A stretch of DNA of 64,000 nt, taken from assembly GCA_002803225.1 (NCBI GenBank), contig NXFV01001000.1, positions 1-64,000 on the forward strand, read 5' to 3'. The position numbers and the translations under genes are program-made. Source of the DNA: Gamarada debralockiae (lineage: Eukaryota; Ascomycota; Leotiomycetes; Helotiales; Hyphodiscaceae). Positions 11,301 to 22,276 of this stretch are shown here, in pieces. Each line of letters opens with the position of its first letter. The stretch's first letter is position 1. The notes beneath the pieces are model-generated. The model saw only the letters and a program-made list of their open reading frames with translations, was not told the origin of the DNA and searched no databases.

Positions 11301-14300
11301 CAGACGATTGTACTCCTCGCTTCACAGATCTCGCAGCCCGGCTGGGGGCTGGCCCTGGTGGTAGAAAAGTAACGCTGGGGGGTGGTGGAGGACCGCGGCG
11401 GGAGACATCCGATAGCCACCCTTCTATCCCAATAAGGTCTGCGATGGCTTGGAATATGAATATTTCAAAGAAGGCAGCATCACATAGATAATGAAGCGCA
11501 GTACGACCCGAGATATCTTGGGCATTTGCGTCAACTCCTCGGTTCAGCAATTCCTTGATTGCTAGGCCAAAATTGCCGTTGCTGCAGTCGTTTGAAAGTC
11601 GGCTTGCCAGCGCAAGCAAGGGTGTTTTCTTCTCTCTATCAATGTGTTCGAGGTTTATACCAACGCGTGATATAAGGCTTATGAACATTGAGAGATGATT
11701 AGATGTAAAGGGGTCGGCAGACAGAAGAAGTTGCAAAGCAGTCTTTCCATAATTTGTAGCTAAATCCAGTCGGCGTCCACTGACAAAATCATCAATGGTC
11801 CAAATTCCATCGCGCGCTTGGAAAGCTATGGAACCGTCAATAAGGACAGAATTGGCGAAAGGATTTTGAGTTATAAGCGTAACTCGGTCGATATGATCTA
11901 ATAGTGTGCGAAATAGCATAGAGTCGGATCCTTTGGCAGCGTAATGAAGCGCCGTAAATCCTTCGCTGGTTTGATCGCTGTGACAGATTCCGGAGTCTTG
12001 AAAGAGGGACAACATCTTCGATTTTCCAGACAACGCCGCATAGTGAAGAGATGTGTGCCCGCTGACAGTTTTGGACAAAACATCGTTACAGCTTGATCTC
12101 TCAAGAATGAATCGCGCTGTTTCCACAGAGCCAGCCTGAACAGCGCAAAGTATGACAATCCGACCATTTTCGCTTTTTGTTGAAAGCGAGTGCGTGAGCT
12201 TGGGTGAGCGAAGTAAATGTTCTAAGATAGTGACGGAGTTACCTGCAGCCGCAACGTGGAGTGAAGTGCGGCCATCTCCATCAATCCTGTTGATATCGGC
12301 GCCTTGTTCTTCCATATACTCAACGATAGCCAGGCTCTCTGCGCCAACGGCATTAAGGAAAGGGGTCATTCCTTTTGTATCGGTAATATCAATCGTTGCT
12401 CCATGCTCGACTAAAAGCTTTACAACTTCCAGGTGCCCGCTCTTGCAGGCACAATGTAGCGCTGTACGACCTTTAGATTTGGGGTCGCAGAAATCAATCT
12501 TTATGTCAGGCTGATTAAGAAGCTCTCTGACAACTCGCGCCTGACCCACCATGGCTGCTCTCCACAGCGCAGACGAATCATTGAAAGAGACTCTATTATT
12601 CGATCCGCCATTTGCATTAGACATCATAGTCGCAGCCTGCTGGCGAGTATTTTCCATCTGAAGGGCCACATTGACATATCTAGAGCAATATAATATCGTT
12701 AGCGTCTGTATATGCACCATGGCAAGAACTCATATTGTCTATTGAAAGTTGTGGAAGTAAACGAGAAGAGATGCTATGCTTCGGTAGTTTCAAGATAAAA
12801 CTATAGAACAGTCTTGGGGGACTCACTTTGATCTTACATTATTAGTAAGGTTCTGATCTGACACCATTAACAGAAACCTTTCAGCCAATGCTGTATTGGT
12901 TTCAATTAGTTGCCCAACCTCTTCCAAACACGCTTCGTCCAAGATAGCACCTCTTCCAAGAAGAACGTTCCAACCAAAATTGACCTTTAGGGCAACGGAT
13001 AAAGGCGTCCAATCAAAACCAGGGTGGGCTCTGACGTTGTCCATTCTTGCACCAGCGTTTAGCAAACATTCCAATGTCTGTCGCTGATTCTTTTCATATG
13101 AGTTCTTCTCTATATCGCGTTCATGTCGTATTACAGGAGGACCAGGATTATCTAAGACAAGAGACATGTCGTCGCCCGTGAGAGCACAGTAGAGTGGGGA
13201 ACCCATGCTGCTTAGTTTGTCAAGGTCATCTATGCGGCCTTTTTCTTGCACAAGCCATTGGCAAATATTATAGAGCGATAATGCAGCGGCAAAATGGAGA
13301 GTTTCCGTGTCAGAAAGCCACTCGACGTCATCATTGTTTGAGAGAGTCCATGTCCAAAGGCGACTCCAACAGAGGAAGTTGTTGGTCTTCGAAGGTTCAA
13401 ACAGAGCCTTGACTAGCTCTAGCAACCCTTCATCATGAAGATGATCAAGAGCATGCTCTGGCCACCAGTATGCGGCGTACCGGTAGAAATTGTATTCCTC
13501 CATGAACTTATCGCGTTCATCTTTTCTGGTCCATTCTTGGTTTCGAAAGTCTGCAAACTCTAGGTAAGTCAGACAAAGCTTTGCTAGCGAAAGGTCTTGC
13601 TCTGCAGGCGATATCCGGTATCTTCCATAGGGACTATTCGGCACGTTACAATCGATGGCAAGAAGGAATTCCTCGACAGTGAAATGAGCCAGTTCAAGTC
13701 TATCACCATCCGGGGTTCTTCTGACCAGGCTGCTACACCACTTGAGGACTCCTTCCTCGTCTGGCATTGCTTCCAAGTCTAGCTCGTGATCGCCTTCAGT
13801 AATTGAGACTGCCTCTAAGAGCTCCTTCGTCGACAGTGGCTCTTTCGAGCAGACGATCCATGTAAGAACTCGTTGGACCAGCTGTTGAGTGTCGTTATTG
13901 CTAGCGTTAACCCTGTCTAATATTCGCTCGTAGGTGGCGAAGAGTGTGGGTGGTAAAGAATTCAGTGCTCGACGCAGTGCCTTGTCTGTATTCAGCTCGC
14001 ACAGATAATCCAGTTGGCATGCAACCCATCGAACTTGGCATGTGTTAGCTCTGAGAAGACTAGTTAAGTTGAAGCATATATCCTACTTACACATCCCTTC
14101 GGCACCTTCCACCAAACGGTCCATGATCTCCTTCTTCAGATCTGGATCTCTTGTGCGGAGTGACTTTTTCCGGGATCGACTCTCGATCTCCGACGCAACG
14201 TATAACTTCAAGTCGCTGCTTGTGGCAGCAATGCTGATTTTCTCATAGTCGCTTAAATGGAGCTCGATATCTGTCTCTAATCGTGAGGTGAACAAGGTTT

Positions 14301-15625
14301 TAACGTTCGGCCCGCTGAGGCCCGCGAGAAGTTCCACGACTTTAGAACGATCGTTACCACATTCGTCGAGCGCATCAATAATAATCATCACCTCATCAAA
14401 GAAGGTGCTCAGGGACTGGATAAGCAAGCAAAGATCTTCCGGCGTGACCGAGGATCCTGTTGTTGATCCTGACTCTGGATAATGATTGATATAAAATTTT
14501 TCCAGGCTCCCTAAGCAACGCGTGTCTTGAATTGCAAGTTGTCTGATCAACGCGCCTAGGATCACTAAGGGGTCATGTGTTTTTGAATCCTTGTAATCAC
14601 AGTAAAAGTAAGCCACTCCTATTGATGTATTAGAGGTCATTCAAAGAGATATACTGCTGGAAGATTTGGGTACTGACCGTTGACTTGTTCTGACTGGTTG
14701 CTTGCTGCTTGGATAATGGAGCTCCTGGTTCCGTGTCAATTTATGCTGCCGCGAAAGACGGCGTACGTACGTGAGAATAGTTTTCCCAGCCCCTGGAATA
14801 CCGTAGAGCCACAACTTCGCGTTGGGGGTCTCAAGCCAATGTTTGAACTGTGGCCCTTCGGTGAACCAGACTCCAGTTCCGGGCTGGCGAAGTTTGATGG
14901 CAATATTTTGATGTCCGCTGGGATCAAAGGGCCCTATTGTGTCGAGAATCTTCCTCCTTTCATTGCCTGAAAAAGTATCGAAATTAGACACCTTCATAGA
15001 GATTGGAAACAGCGACATACTGAGTAAGTAGAGGGTTTGTTCGACTCTTTGAGCACGAATGTTTTCCCGAATTTCGGCAATGTCCTCTCCTTGAGCTTTC
15101 TGCTGACTTAATGCTTCGATCAACGTAGTCCTAGTATCCTGATCAGCACTCTTCGTGGTTTTGAGGTTGTTCTCAAGCTTACATGCCATCGGCTGCTAAG
15201 GCAAGACTGAGTGTTGCTTTTTGGCTTGCTACCTCAGCAATCAACAACTTGGTTTCACCTGATGTGAACGGCCAGATTAAGGTTCGGCCCAACGTCGACG
15301 CCTTCTGACGAAGAGCAGATTTCTTCTCATCTACTTGGTTGGGATCTGCCTTGTCAAGTCGGTCCTTGATCTGCTCAAGTAACATGTGACAGGTATGGAT
15401 ATGTTGCGATTGCATGGTGGAATCGAAGTCCTCCTCTTGGTACCGTGATGCAACGAGCCGCAGGCTATTCAGAATTCCAAATAGATCCGTGATCTCTTCA
15501 AGGAGCTTCTTGACTTCTTTTGATGCACCTCGAGCTTCTTTGATGTACTTGTAACTTTTTCCAGCTATCATATCTGTAATAGAGATTAATCCAGCGACAC
15601 TGGCGGAAAGGGACAAAGGATCCAT
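8386..15625 (-). CDS. NACHT-ankyrin STAND protein (fungal NLR-like) with proline-rich insert
   Basis: This is a predicted signal-transduction NTPase of the NACHT/STAND class, the fungal counterpart of NOD-like receptors. Such proteins are cytosolic and some act in heterokaryon incompatibility or response to non-self. Exons from the start are 15625-15183, 15106-15021, 14966-14771, 14724-14678, 14618-14091, 14033-12827, 12679-10044 and 9980-8386. They total 6738 nt, or 2245 residues. The N-terminus (MDPLSLSASVAGLISITD...) is the fungal STAND N-terminal (Helo-like) type. The NACHT domain has Walker A GIPGAGKT and Walker B MIIIDALDEC; splicing at 14090-14034 restores the GMFRWV motif. Ankyrin repeats run from about residue 870 to the end (GRTALHCACKSGHLEVVKLL and many others). 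They are interrupted at about residues 1262-1317 by three polyproline runs. The C-terminus is acidic (SESEEI). The first intron uses an AAG acceptor and is the least certain junction. No disabling mutation is visible. Confidence 0.88.
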
Positions 15626-16317
15626 CGTGGATTACTGGGAACCGCAACGATCGTAATTAATGGGGTCACGCTGGTCAAAGAAGGCAACTCCAATTCATAA
15701 AAAGCCGCGAGACTCTTGGAATCGACGGCATCAAGGGGCCTCCAGAGAGTTGAGGGCAAGGCTGTGCAAGCGCGAGGCGTGGATCCCGCCTGACAAAATT
15801 CCCAGGATGTGTGTCGCAACAGTACGTTCTCACTGACTTGAGCGGATGCAGAGGAGATTGATGCTTTTTGAGATTCTGATCGACACAAGTATATTGAACG
15901 AGAAAATGTGGAAGGAAGCTGCTCGTAAGACATGATTTTTGGAGGTGGGAGTTGGAAGCGTTTGCCATTCAGCTGCGTGACAGCCCTGCCCGTCTGCCTG
16001 GCTTCAAATCTCAGCGCCTCACTGATAAATGAAGCCTATTGGTGCATTTTACGCTAGAGCTATGGCTTTGGGGCTTTGAGGCCAGTCAGAACGCGCAAAG
16101 GAGTCACAGCTGGACCAAGGTTTTACACTACCAGGAAAACGTTTCTTGAGCCTAACTGTACATGTCGAGTGCCCCCTTGGGGGCGCTAGGGCGTAACTGT
16201 AGACATCATGTGACTGTTCTCGGAGGCCGTCCGGCGGCCGTTGCGTCACATCTTTTTATTGTTTGGCGACACGACAGACTAGCGGCCGCTCCTAAAAAAA
16301 TGCCTGCAACATCGCAA
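15626..16317. other. Intergenic region
   Basis: This is the upstream region of the NACHT-ankyrin gene. Minus-strand ORFs at 15586-15968 lie in its presumed 5' leader and promoter and show no recognisable product. I see nothing else. Confidence 0.4.
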
Positions 16318-16920
16318 TGACCAATGATCACCTAACTAGAAGCCTCGATCGAAGTTACTCTCTTGTCCGCTTCCCTTTCAGCAGCGCCTGATTCGAACTC
16401 GAATACAAAACACGCCATCTCGAAGGTGCCTGAACTTCTGGACAGGAGAACACTAGCGACTGCTTTCCCTCTCTTCAACGACCTTCATGAGGAACTCCAC
16501 TTGCAAATCTGGGAACAAGCACTCCCTGAGCCGCGAATTATTTATATACAACGGCTTCTCAAGTCGGGAGAAAATTCGTACTGGGCATGGTTTTAAGAGG
16601 CAGTGCTTTTCCACTTCCTTCCTAAGTTACGTCTGCATCCCCTAACGACTCGATTATCTCGCTTTTATGTGGGCGCAAAGAATCCAATTCTGTAAATGAA
16701 GAGATACTCGCTCATTCTACCTAAATCTTCTACATGGTTCTCTTTTTCCGACGTCTTTCTATACGAAGGGCGCGTCATGGTGCACCAATGGGGGACCGGT
16801 GGATCTCCCTCAGTTCTTGAAATTGAATACGGATTTTTGGAATCACAATGGTGTAGCAATTTGAAGCGCTTCAGCAAAATCGTGATACTCGTGTTCCCGG
16901 GACAACAACCCACAAACTAG
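16318..16920 (+). pseudogene. 2EXR-domain remnant
   Basis: An 80-residue stretch at about 16363-16596 contains FPLFNDLHEELHLQIWEQAL followed by PEPRIIYI. This is the start of the fungal 2EXR domain (pattern FxxFxxLPxELRxxIW...PxPRv). The frame ends at TAA 16594-16596. Degenerate continuation may follow at 16620-16920 (an ORF from 16696 includes EGRVMVHQW and LKRFSKIVIL), separated by stops. No ATG lies in frame just upstream; the open frame begins at a TTG. A complete 2EXR protein is normally 250 or more residues. I read this as a broken gene, though an unrecognised intron could reconnect the parts. Confidence 0.4.
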
Positions 16921-17151
16921 ATTGAAATGGGCCAGGTTGGCTGAATTGTATGTCATGAATGTGCCTAAGAAAAATTAAGTCTATATATCCAAAATCGTCA
17001 TCCAAAAGTCTCAAGTCAAAACCTACAATCTACAAGGGCAAATAATGTAAAAATACTGTGGAAATTACAAGCTGTCTGGCCAATCAGCTGGTCAGGATAT
17101 GTCTTTTTGGCATTTAATTGGTCAGATCCCGTGGCGTCATTTACCATTTAT

Positions 17152-20100
17152 TTACACCTGTAAGTTGTAAGCTCGCTTATCACCCCTCCCGCCCGGTCCC
17201 AAATGCAGGTCCGGGTTCCTCAACAAGCCCCTCGTCGTAGGCGCAGCGCTCAAAGCCCCTATCCCTGCCATCTTCTCCTTCCTCGAATACGTATCACCGT
17301 CAATACTCTTCTCCGTTCCCATCCTACTCAAACTCCTCACACTCCCACTCGTACTTTTCGCCATCGTAAAGAACCCCTGTCTCAATTCCAACTTCCTATT
17401 CCTAATCATCCTCCTCTCACTCTCATCTCTATCCTCCTCACCCTGCTCAAACAAATGGCAATGCCTCTTTACAGCCTTCCACGCCTCTATGCCCAGCACA
17501 AAAATAAAAACTGCGCCGAAAGAGAGACCCCATTCCCAGGTAATCCCGATATGTTTAAACACCTTAGTGTTGAGACCAGGAATATAGACTGCAGGGAATA
17601 CGGAAAGAGCCCCGACGACGACTGACCAGAATAGGAATTGGTTCTCGTATACATCTTTGAAAAAAGGGAAGCGGGATTCGGATGCCGGGTCTAGACAAAA
17701 CATGCTGCGGCGGATGGACTTGAATTCCCAAGCTGAAATGAGGATTAGCCATGTGAGTTCCGCGAAGACGGCTGCTCGAGCGCGGAATACAGGACCGCAG
17801 GTATCGCCGTAGCTTCGATTGCAGTCGTGGCCTAGGTTCCCGTCGTTGACGCCGTAGATGATGATTACAAAGGTCATGAGCGTGCATGTTCCCATGAGGA
17901 TACCGTAGACCAGCATATCGATCATGATTTGGACTGTGAAGACGCCGCGCTTGGTGTCGTGCGGTGGTCTTCTCATTACATCTGAGCTGGCTTTCTCGCG
18001 GCCGAGACCGAAAGCAGGGAAAGAGGATGTGAGCATGTTGATCCAGAGGATTTGCAGCGGGCTCAAAGGGAAGACGGATGCGTTCGTACTATCCTGGAAT
18101 CCAAGACCGGCGATCAAGAGGATGACTTCGCCGACATTGCAAGAGAGGAGGTGGAGAACGAATTTCTGGATGTTGTCAAACATCCTGCGGCCTTCGCGGA
18201 TGGCGGAGACAATGCTGTTAAATTTGTCGTCTGTGAGCACTATCTTTGCTGCTCCTTTGGCGACGTCGGACCCTGCCATGCCCATTGCAATACCGACATC
18301 TGCTGAGCTCAAGCTGGGAGCGTCATTGACTCCGTCGCCCGTCATGGCCATGAAGAGACCTCGTCGACGAAGGGCTTCGATCATGCGGGTTTTGGTATCT
18401 GGTGCACAACGGGCGATTACCAAGGGGAGTTCTGGCATTGCATCGATTTGAGCGTCGGTCATGCTGTCGAAGTCTGTTGCTTTTTTGACGATTGATGCTG
18501 AGACGTCTGCTGGTAAGATGCCAAGGTTGCGAGGGAGAATCCCGATTTCTTTGGCTATCGCAGTCGCTGTGGCGGGGTGGTCTCCCTGTTTTATGTGTCA
18601 GTAGATATTGAAGGAATAATGGGGATGGATACTCACAGTAAGCATGTGGACCTTGATTCCAGCTTCCGAGCATTCGCGCACTGCTCCCTTGGTTTCGTCT
18701 CGGGGTGGATCATAAATCCCAACCAAGCCGACAAGTGTTAGATCTTGCTCGACTTCGTTTCTCAACTCATTATCGCCACTTCTCCTGTTCTCGGCACTAA
18801 AATGACCATTCCACATTCTGGAAGCGACAGCAAGAACTCGCTGTCCTTGAGCCGCGAATTCATCCATTTGAGCGATAACCTGCTCCTTCATTTCGTCTGT
18901 GGCGGACTCGTTGTTTGGTCCAGTCCCGATAGACGAGCAGAAATCAAGAATTCGCTCAACAGCTCCTTTGGTGAAGACTATGCTGTTCTTGGTGTCTGGC
19001 GAGTTGTAGATGACAGACATTCGTTTGATGCTGCTGTCAAAAGGAAACTCAGCGACTTGTTTCCATCCTTCAGACTCAAGACGCTTCTTGCCGAAGTCGA
19101 ATCGGTGTGCAAAGACTTGCAAGGCGATTTCGGTGGGTTCTCCTGTAGTCTGCCATTTCCTGCTAACTTCCCCTTCAACTGGCTCGCGTTTAACGGTCGC
19201 CAAGTTGCACAAGGCTGTTGGCCGTAAGAAGGCTTCAAGTTCTGGCGTGACTTCGGCTGCTTCCTCCTCCTCCAAGTTTTGTCTGCTCAATCGTTGGTCT
19301 TTGGCTGCCTTCTCTGACGGTATGTCGAATTTCAATGCAGCAGCGCTTCGTTGTTGATCGTAATCGGCATTCTCGTCTTTCCTAGGAGGCTGAGGTGTTG
19401 TGATTGGACTTTTGGTGACGGAGCCTTCGGTAGGGTTATTTGGATCCATGGAGTGCTCGACAGTGTAGATGCCAACTTTTGGTAACCAGACTTTCTTGAC
19501 GATCATAGCCCCTTGAGTAAGAGTACCAGTTTTATCCGAACATATATTGGTGACGCCGCCAAGGGCTTCTAGGGCGGATAGATCTCTGACGACGACATTG
19601 GCCTTTCGCATTACCGTCATGCCCACCACCATAGTGATTGTGAGGACACTATTCTGAGTTAGCAGGATGATTGACTTGAAAAGGAGTGATACTTACGCTA
19701 TCAATGATTCCGGGATGATAGCAATACCAGTCGAAATGGCGTAGATTGCCACTTCATCGGTGACATTGAAGCGGTTGACGCCGAAGACAATGATTGCAAG
19801 CAAGATCGCACTGCCGAAGAGGATGTACGCAACCTTGGAAAGCTTGCGCTGGAGAGGGGTTCCTTCAGTGAGGCCTAAAAACTTTCCAACAACATCGTAT
19901 GTTCGCCTGGCGCCGCCCTTGACTGGTTGAGTCTTGCCATATTTCTTGTAGTTCATGGATCGGCCAGGCTTTCGGTTCTTGTTCGTTGTTGACGCTGCGA
20001 TCTTGCCAACCTCTGTTTCCATGCCTGTAAAAGTAACGATTCCTCGCCCCCGGCCCTTTGTGACAGTTGTTGTGGCATATGCAATGTTAAATCGATCGCC

Positions 20101-20830
20101 GATTCCAACTTCCGCTTCCGTCTCTGCGAGTTTGCCTTGCGATCCTGGCACCGTGATGTTGTTGTCGATGATCTTTTCCACTGGTTCGGCCTCGCCCGTC
20201 AATGATTTCTCGTCGCAGTTGAGGTTCATGGCTTCGAAAACCCGAACGTCGGCTGGGACTGTATCACCGGTCTTGAGGATAACGATGTCTCCTGGGACGA
20301 CTTCCGCGCTGGGAGGCTGTTAGCAATTGGTCAATGAATCCAATCTATGGGTATACAAACCTCGGAATGACATCGACCTTTCCGTCTCGTAGTACAGCAG
20401 CACTAGGTGATGAAAGTGCTCGTAGTGAGTCCATCTTCTTCTCTGCCCTGAATTCTTGAAAAAATCCAATCGAGACATTGAGAACAATGACTGCAGCCAA
20501 GACCCCTCCTTCAATATGATCGCCGACTCCGAAACTCAGAGCCATTGCAAAAACGAGGACCTATGCCGGGATTAGGAGGAGGAATGGCAGAAATGTTAAT
20601 TGGCTTACCAAAATCATAGCATTGCTGAGCTGCTTCGTGAGGATCCTGTACCACGCGATCCCTCCCCCGCCTACCAATTTGTTAGGTGGGCATTCTCTGC
20701 GGAGTTCTGCCACCTTTCTCGCAGTCAATCCAGTTTCAATGTTCGTATCCAGTTGCTTGGCAACCTCATTGACTGGGAGGAGAAAGGGGTGACGATCGGT
20801 CCTTTGAACTTTTTGCGTCTTGACTGCCAT
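17152..20830 (-). CDS. ENA-type P-type Na+/K+-exporting ATPase (P-IID)
   Basis: This pump uses ATP to expel Na+ (or K+) across the plasma membrane and is important for salt and alkaline-pH tolerance. Five exons are inferred: 20830-20609, 20560-20361, 20308-19697, 19648-18637 and 18585-17152. They sum to 3480 nt, or 1159 residues, typical of ENA proteins. Visible motifs are the N-terminal cation-ATPase domain, the actuator motif SLTGEAEPV, the phosphorylation site DKTGTLTQG with the acceptor Asp near residue 382, the GDHPATA segment restored by splicing at 18636-18586, and the hinge motif MTGDGVNDAPS near residue 760. The LQILWINMLTSSFPAFGLG segment in the transmembrane region separates this P-IID type from SERCA or PMR1 calcium pumps. 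The C-terminus is basic and Ser-rich, a plausible regulatory tail. The upstream region carries several PacC-type hexamers, consistent with alkaline induction known for this family. Confidence 0.93.
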
Positions 20831-21064
20831 CGTGAATTGGTGTTAACGTGATATAAATTGAAAATTGTCCTGTGAACAATGATAAGTGGGTTCTATTCCT
20901 AGTCAAGGGAATAGTAGGGAATGGATATTGTTTGCACAATAAGAAAGTGACCTAGGGAATCCAAGAGGAGAGGGGTGAATAGCACCATATATATACCACA
21001 ATGGACGGAAAACACGGGTCGGCGCCATGATAACGACAGTCAACAGATCCACAACCCAAAGAAT

Positions 21065-21980
21065 GCCAAGACAAGGATGTGTATCTACCAATGATGTATA
21101 GAAAGTTGAGGTTCTCCAAGAAAGCTAAGCCTTGGTATGCTGTCAGAACCAAACGTGTGGGTGACACTAGAAGCCTCTAGTCGCTTTAGGCGGGCGGAAG
21201 TCGTGGCGGAGCTCCGATAAGACCTTGGCATTTGAGGTAAAGGAGGAACCTAGGAATTTAGTGCATGGTGGAGTGTGGCAAAGGGGAAAGGTGGACAAGA
21301 ATTCCAGGTTGAAGTGACGTTATTGGCGGTGGTGGAAATCCTAGAAGGGTCATGTGACGATTAGCACCTTGGGCCTAAGTCTTGGCGTTCTTGTCTTCTT
21401 GGCGGTCGGCCGACTTCGTCGGACTTTTCTTTGAATGGTCGGGTGACATTATCCCGCATGTGAAGAGCAGTCTGGGGACGATAAGAAACTTATCTGAGTT
21501 CGAGGCTTTCGTGTCCGTTGGATGGTTAGATCACGTGATGCATACACCAGAATGACAAGCTGACGAGATTAAGATCCTCCTTCATTCAAGTGTGATTGAT
21601 GTATTCCCCTTCCATGTCTCGATACTTGCAAGAGGCCCAGGCATCCAGCTAGCATCATTCTCGATGACTGTCGCGATCCCCAGCGACAATTCCAACAAAC
21701 ACGGACCATGATGGAAATCTCGACACTTTCGACAGACATCTGGACGAATCGACCGTTTCGACCTATTTTCTCCCTTCTTTCCGCGTGTGTGGACTAAGGA
21801 GAGATGCAAGCCGAGCTCTCAGAGCTTCTGAACTCGGCCTTGACGCGTCTCGTATCGTCAAAGGAGCTTTCCTTGTCTCGAATCACTTGATATGAGAAAC
21901 TTCCCATTCCAAGTATCACGAGAATCTTCGAGGAGAGATATGTCCTCTCAGTCATCTTCGTGGACATGAAGAGAGCCAAG
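21065..21980. promoter_or_regulatory. Cluster of PacC-type GCCARG hexamers in a divergent promoter region
   Basis: The 1446-bp gap at 20831-22276 separates divergent starts (ATPase at 20830 minus, oxidoreductase at 22277 plus). It contains the PacC core GCCAAG on the plus strand at 21065-21070 and 21975-21980, and its complement CTTGGC at 21224-21229, 21381-21386 and 21398-21403. PacC is the alkaline-pH zinc-finger activator, and ENA ATPase genes are known PacC/Rim101-pathway targets. The hexamer degenerate over both strands is expected about 1.4 times by chance in this length, so five is suggestive, not proof. The rest of the gap shows no gene. Confidence 0.45.
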
Positions 21981-22276
21981 ATTTGGAATTCACCAAGACA
22001 CGTTCGAGGAAGAACGAAAGCAAAACACGAAACGAGTTCACAACCCCCTGGTCTAGTCCCAAGCACCCCTTATCGATAAGGTATTGCGCTCTCTGGGATC
22101 AGCTTATTTGAATCGGTGACGACACATCCCCACCAGCTCTGAACCAGTAAGGAAGCTCACATTACCACACTCCAACCCATCAATCAATCAAAGACTCCGT
22201 CGCCTCGCCCCATTGACCATTTGCCTGTACCTTCCGTACCCCCATCGTTGTCTGTTGTTTCCATCCATAAAAATAC

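Noticed and set aside
11038..11491. Plus-strand Gly/Trp-rich ORFs opposite the polyproline insert
   Set aside because: They are the complement of proline codons in the minus-strand NLR gene and have no independent support.
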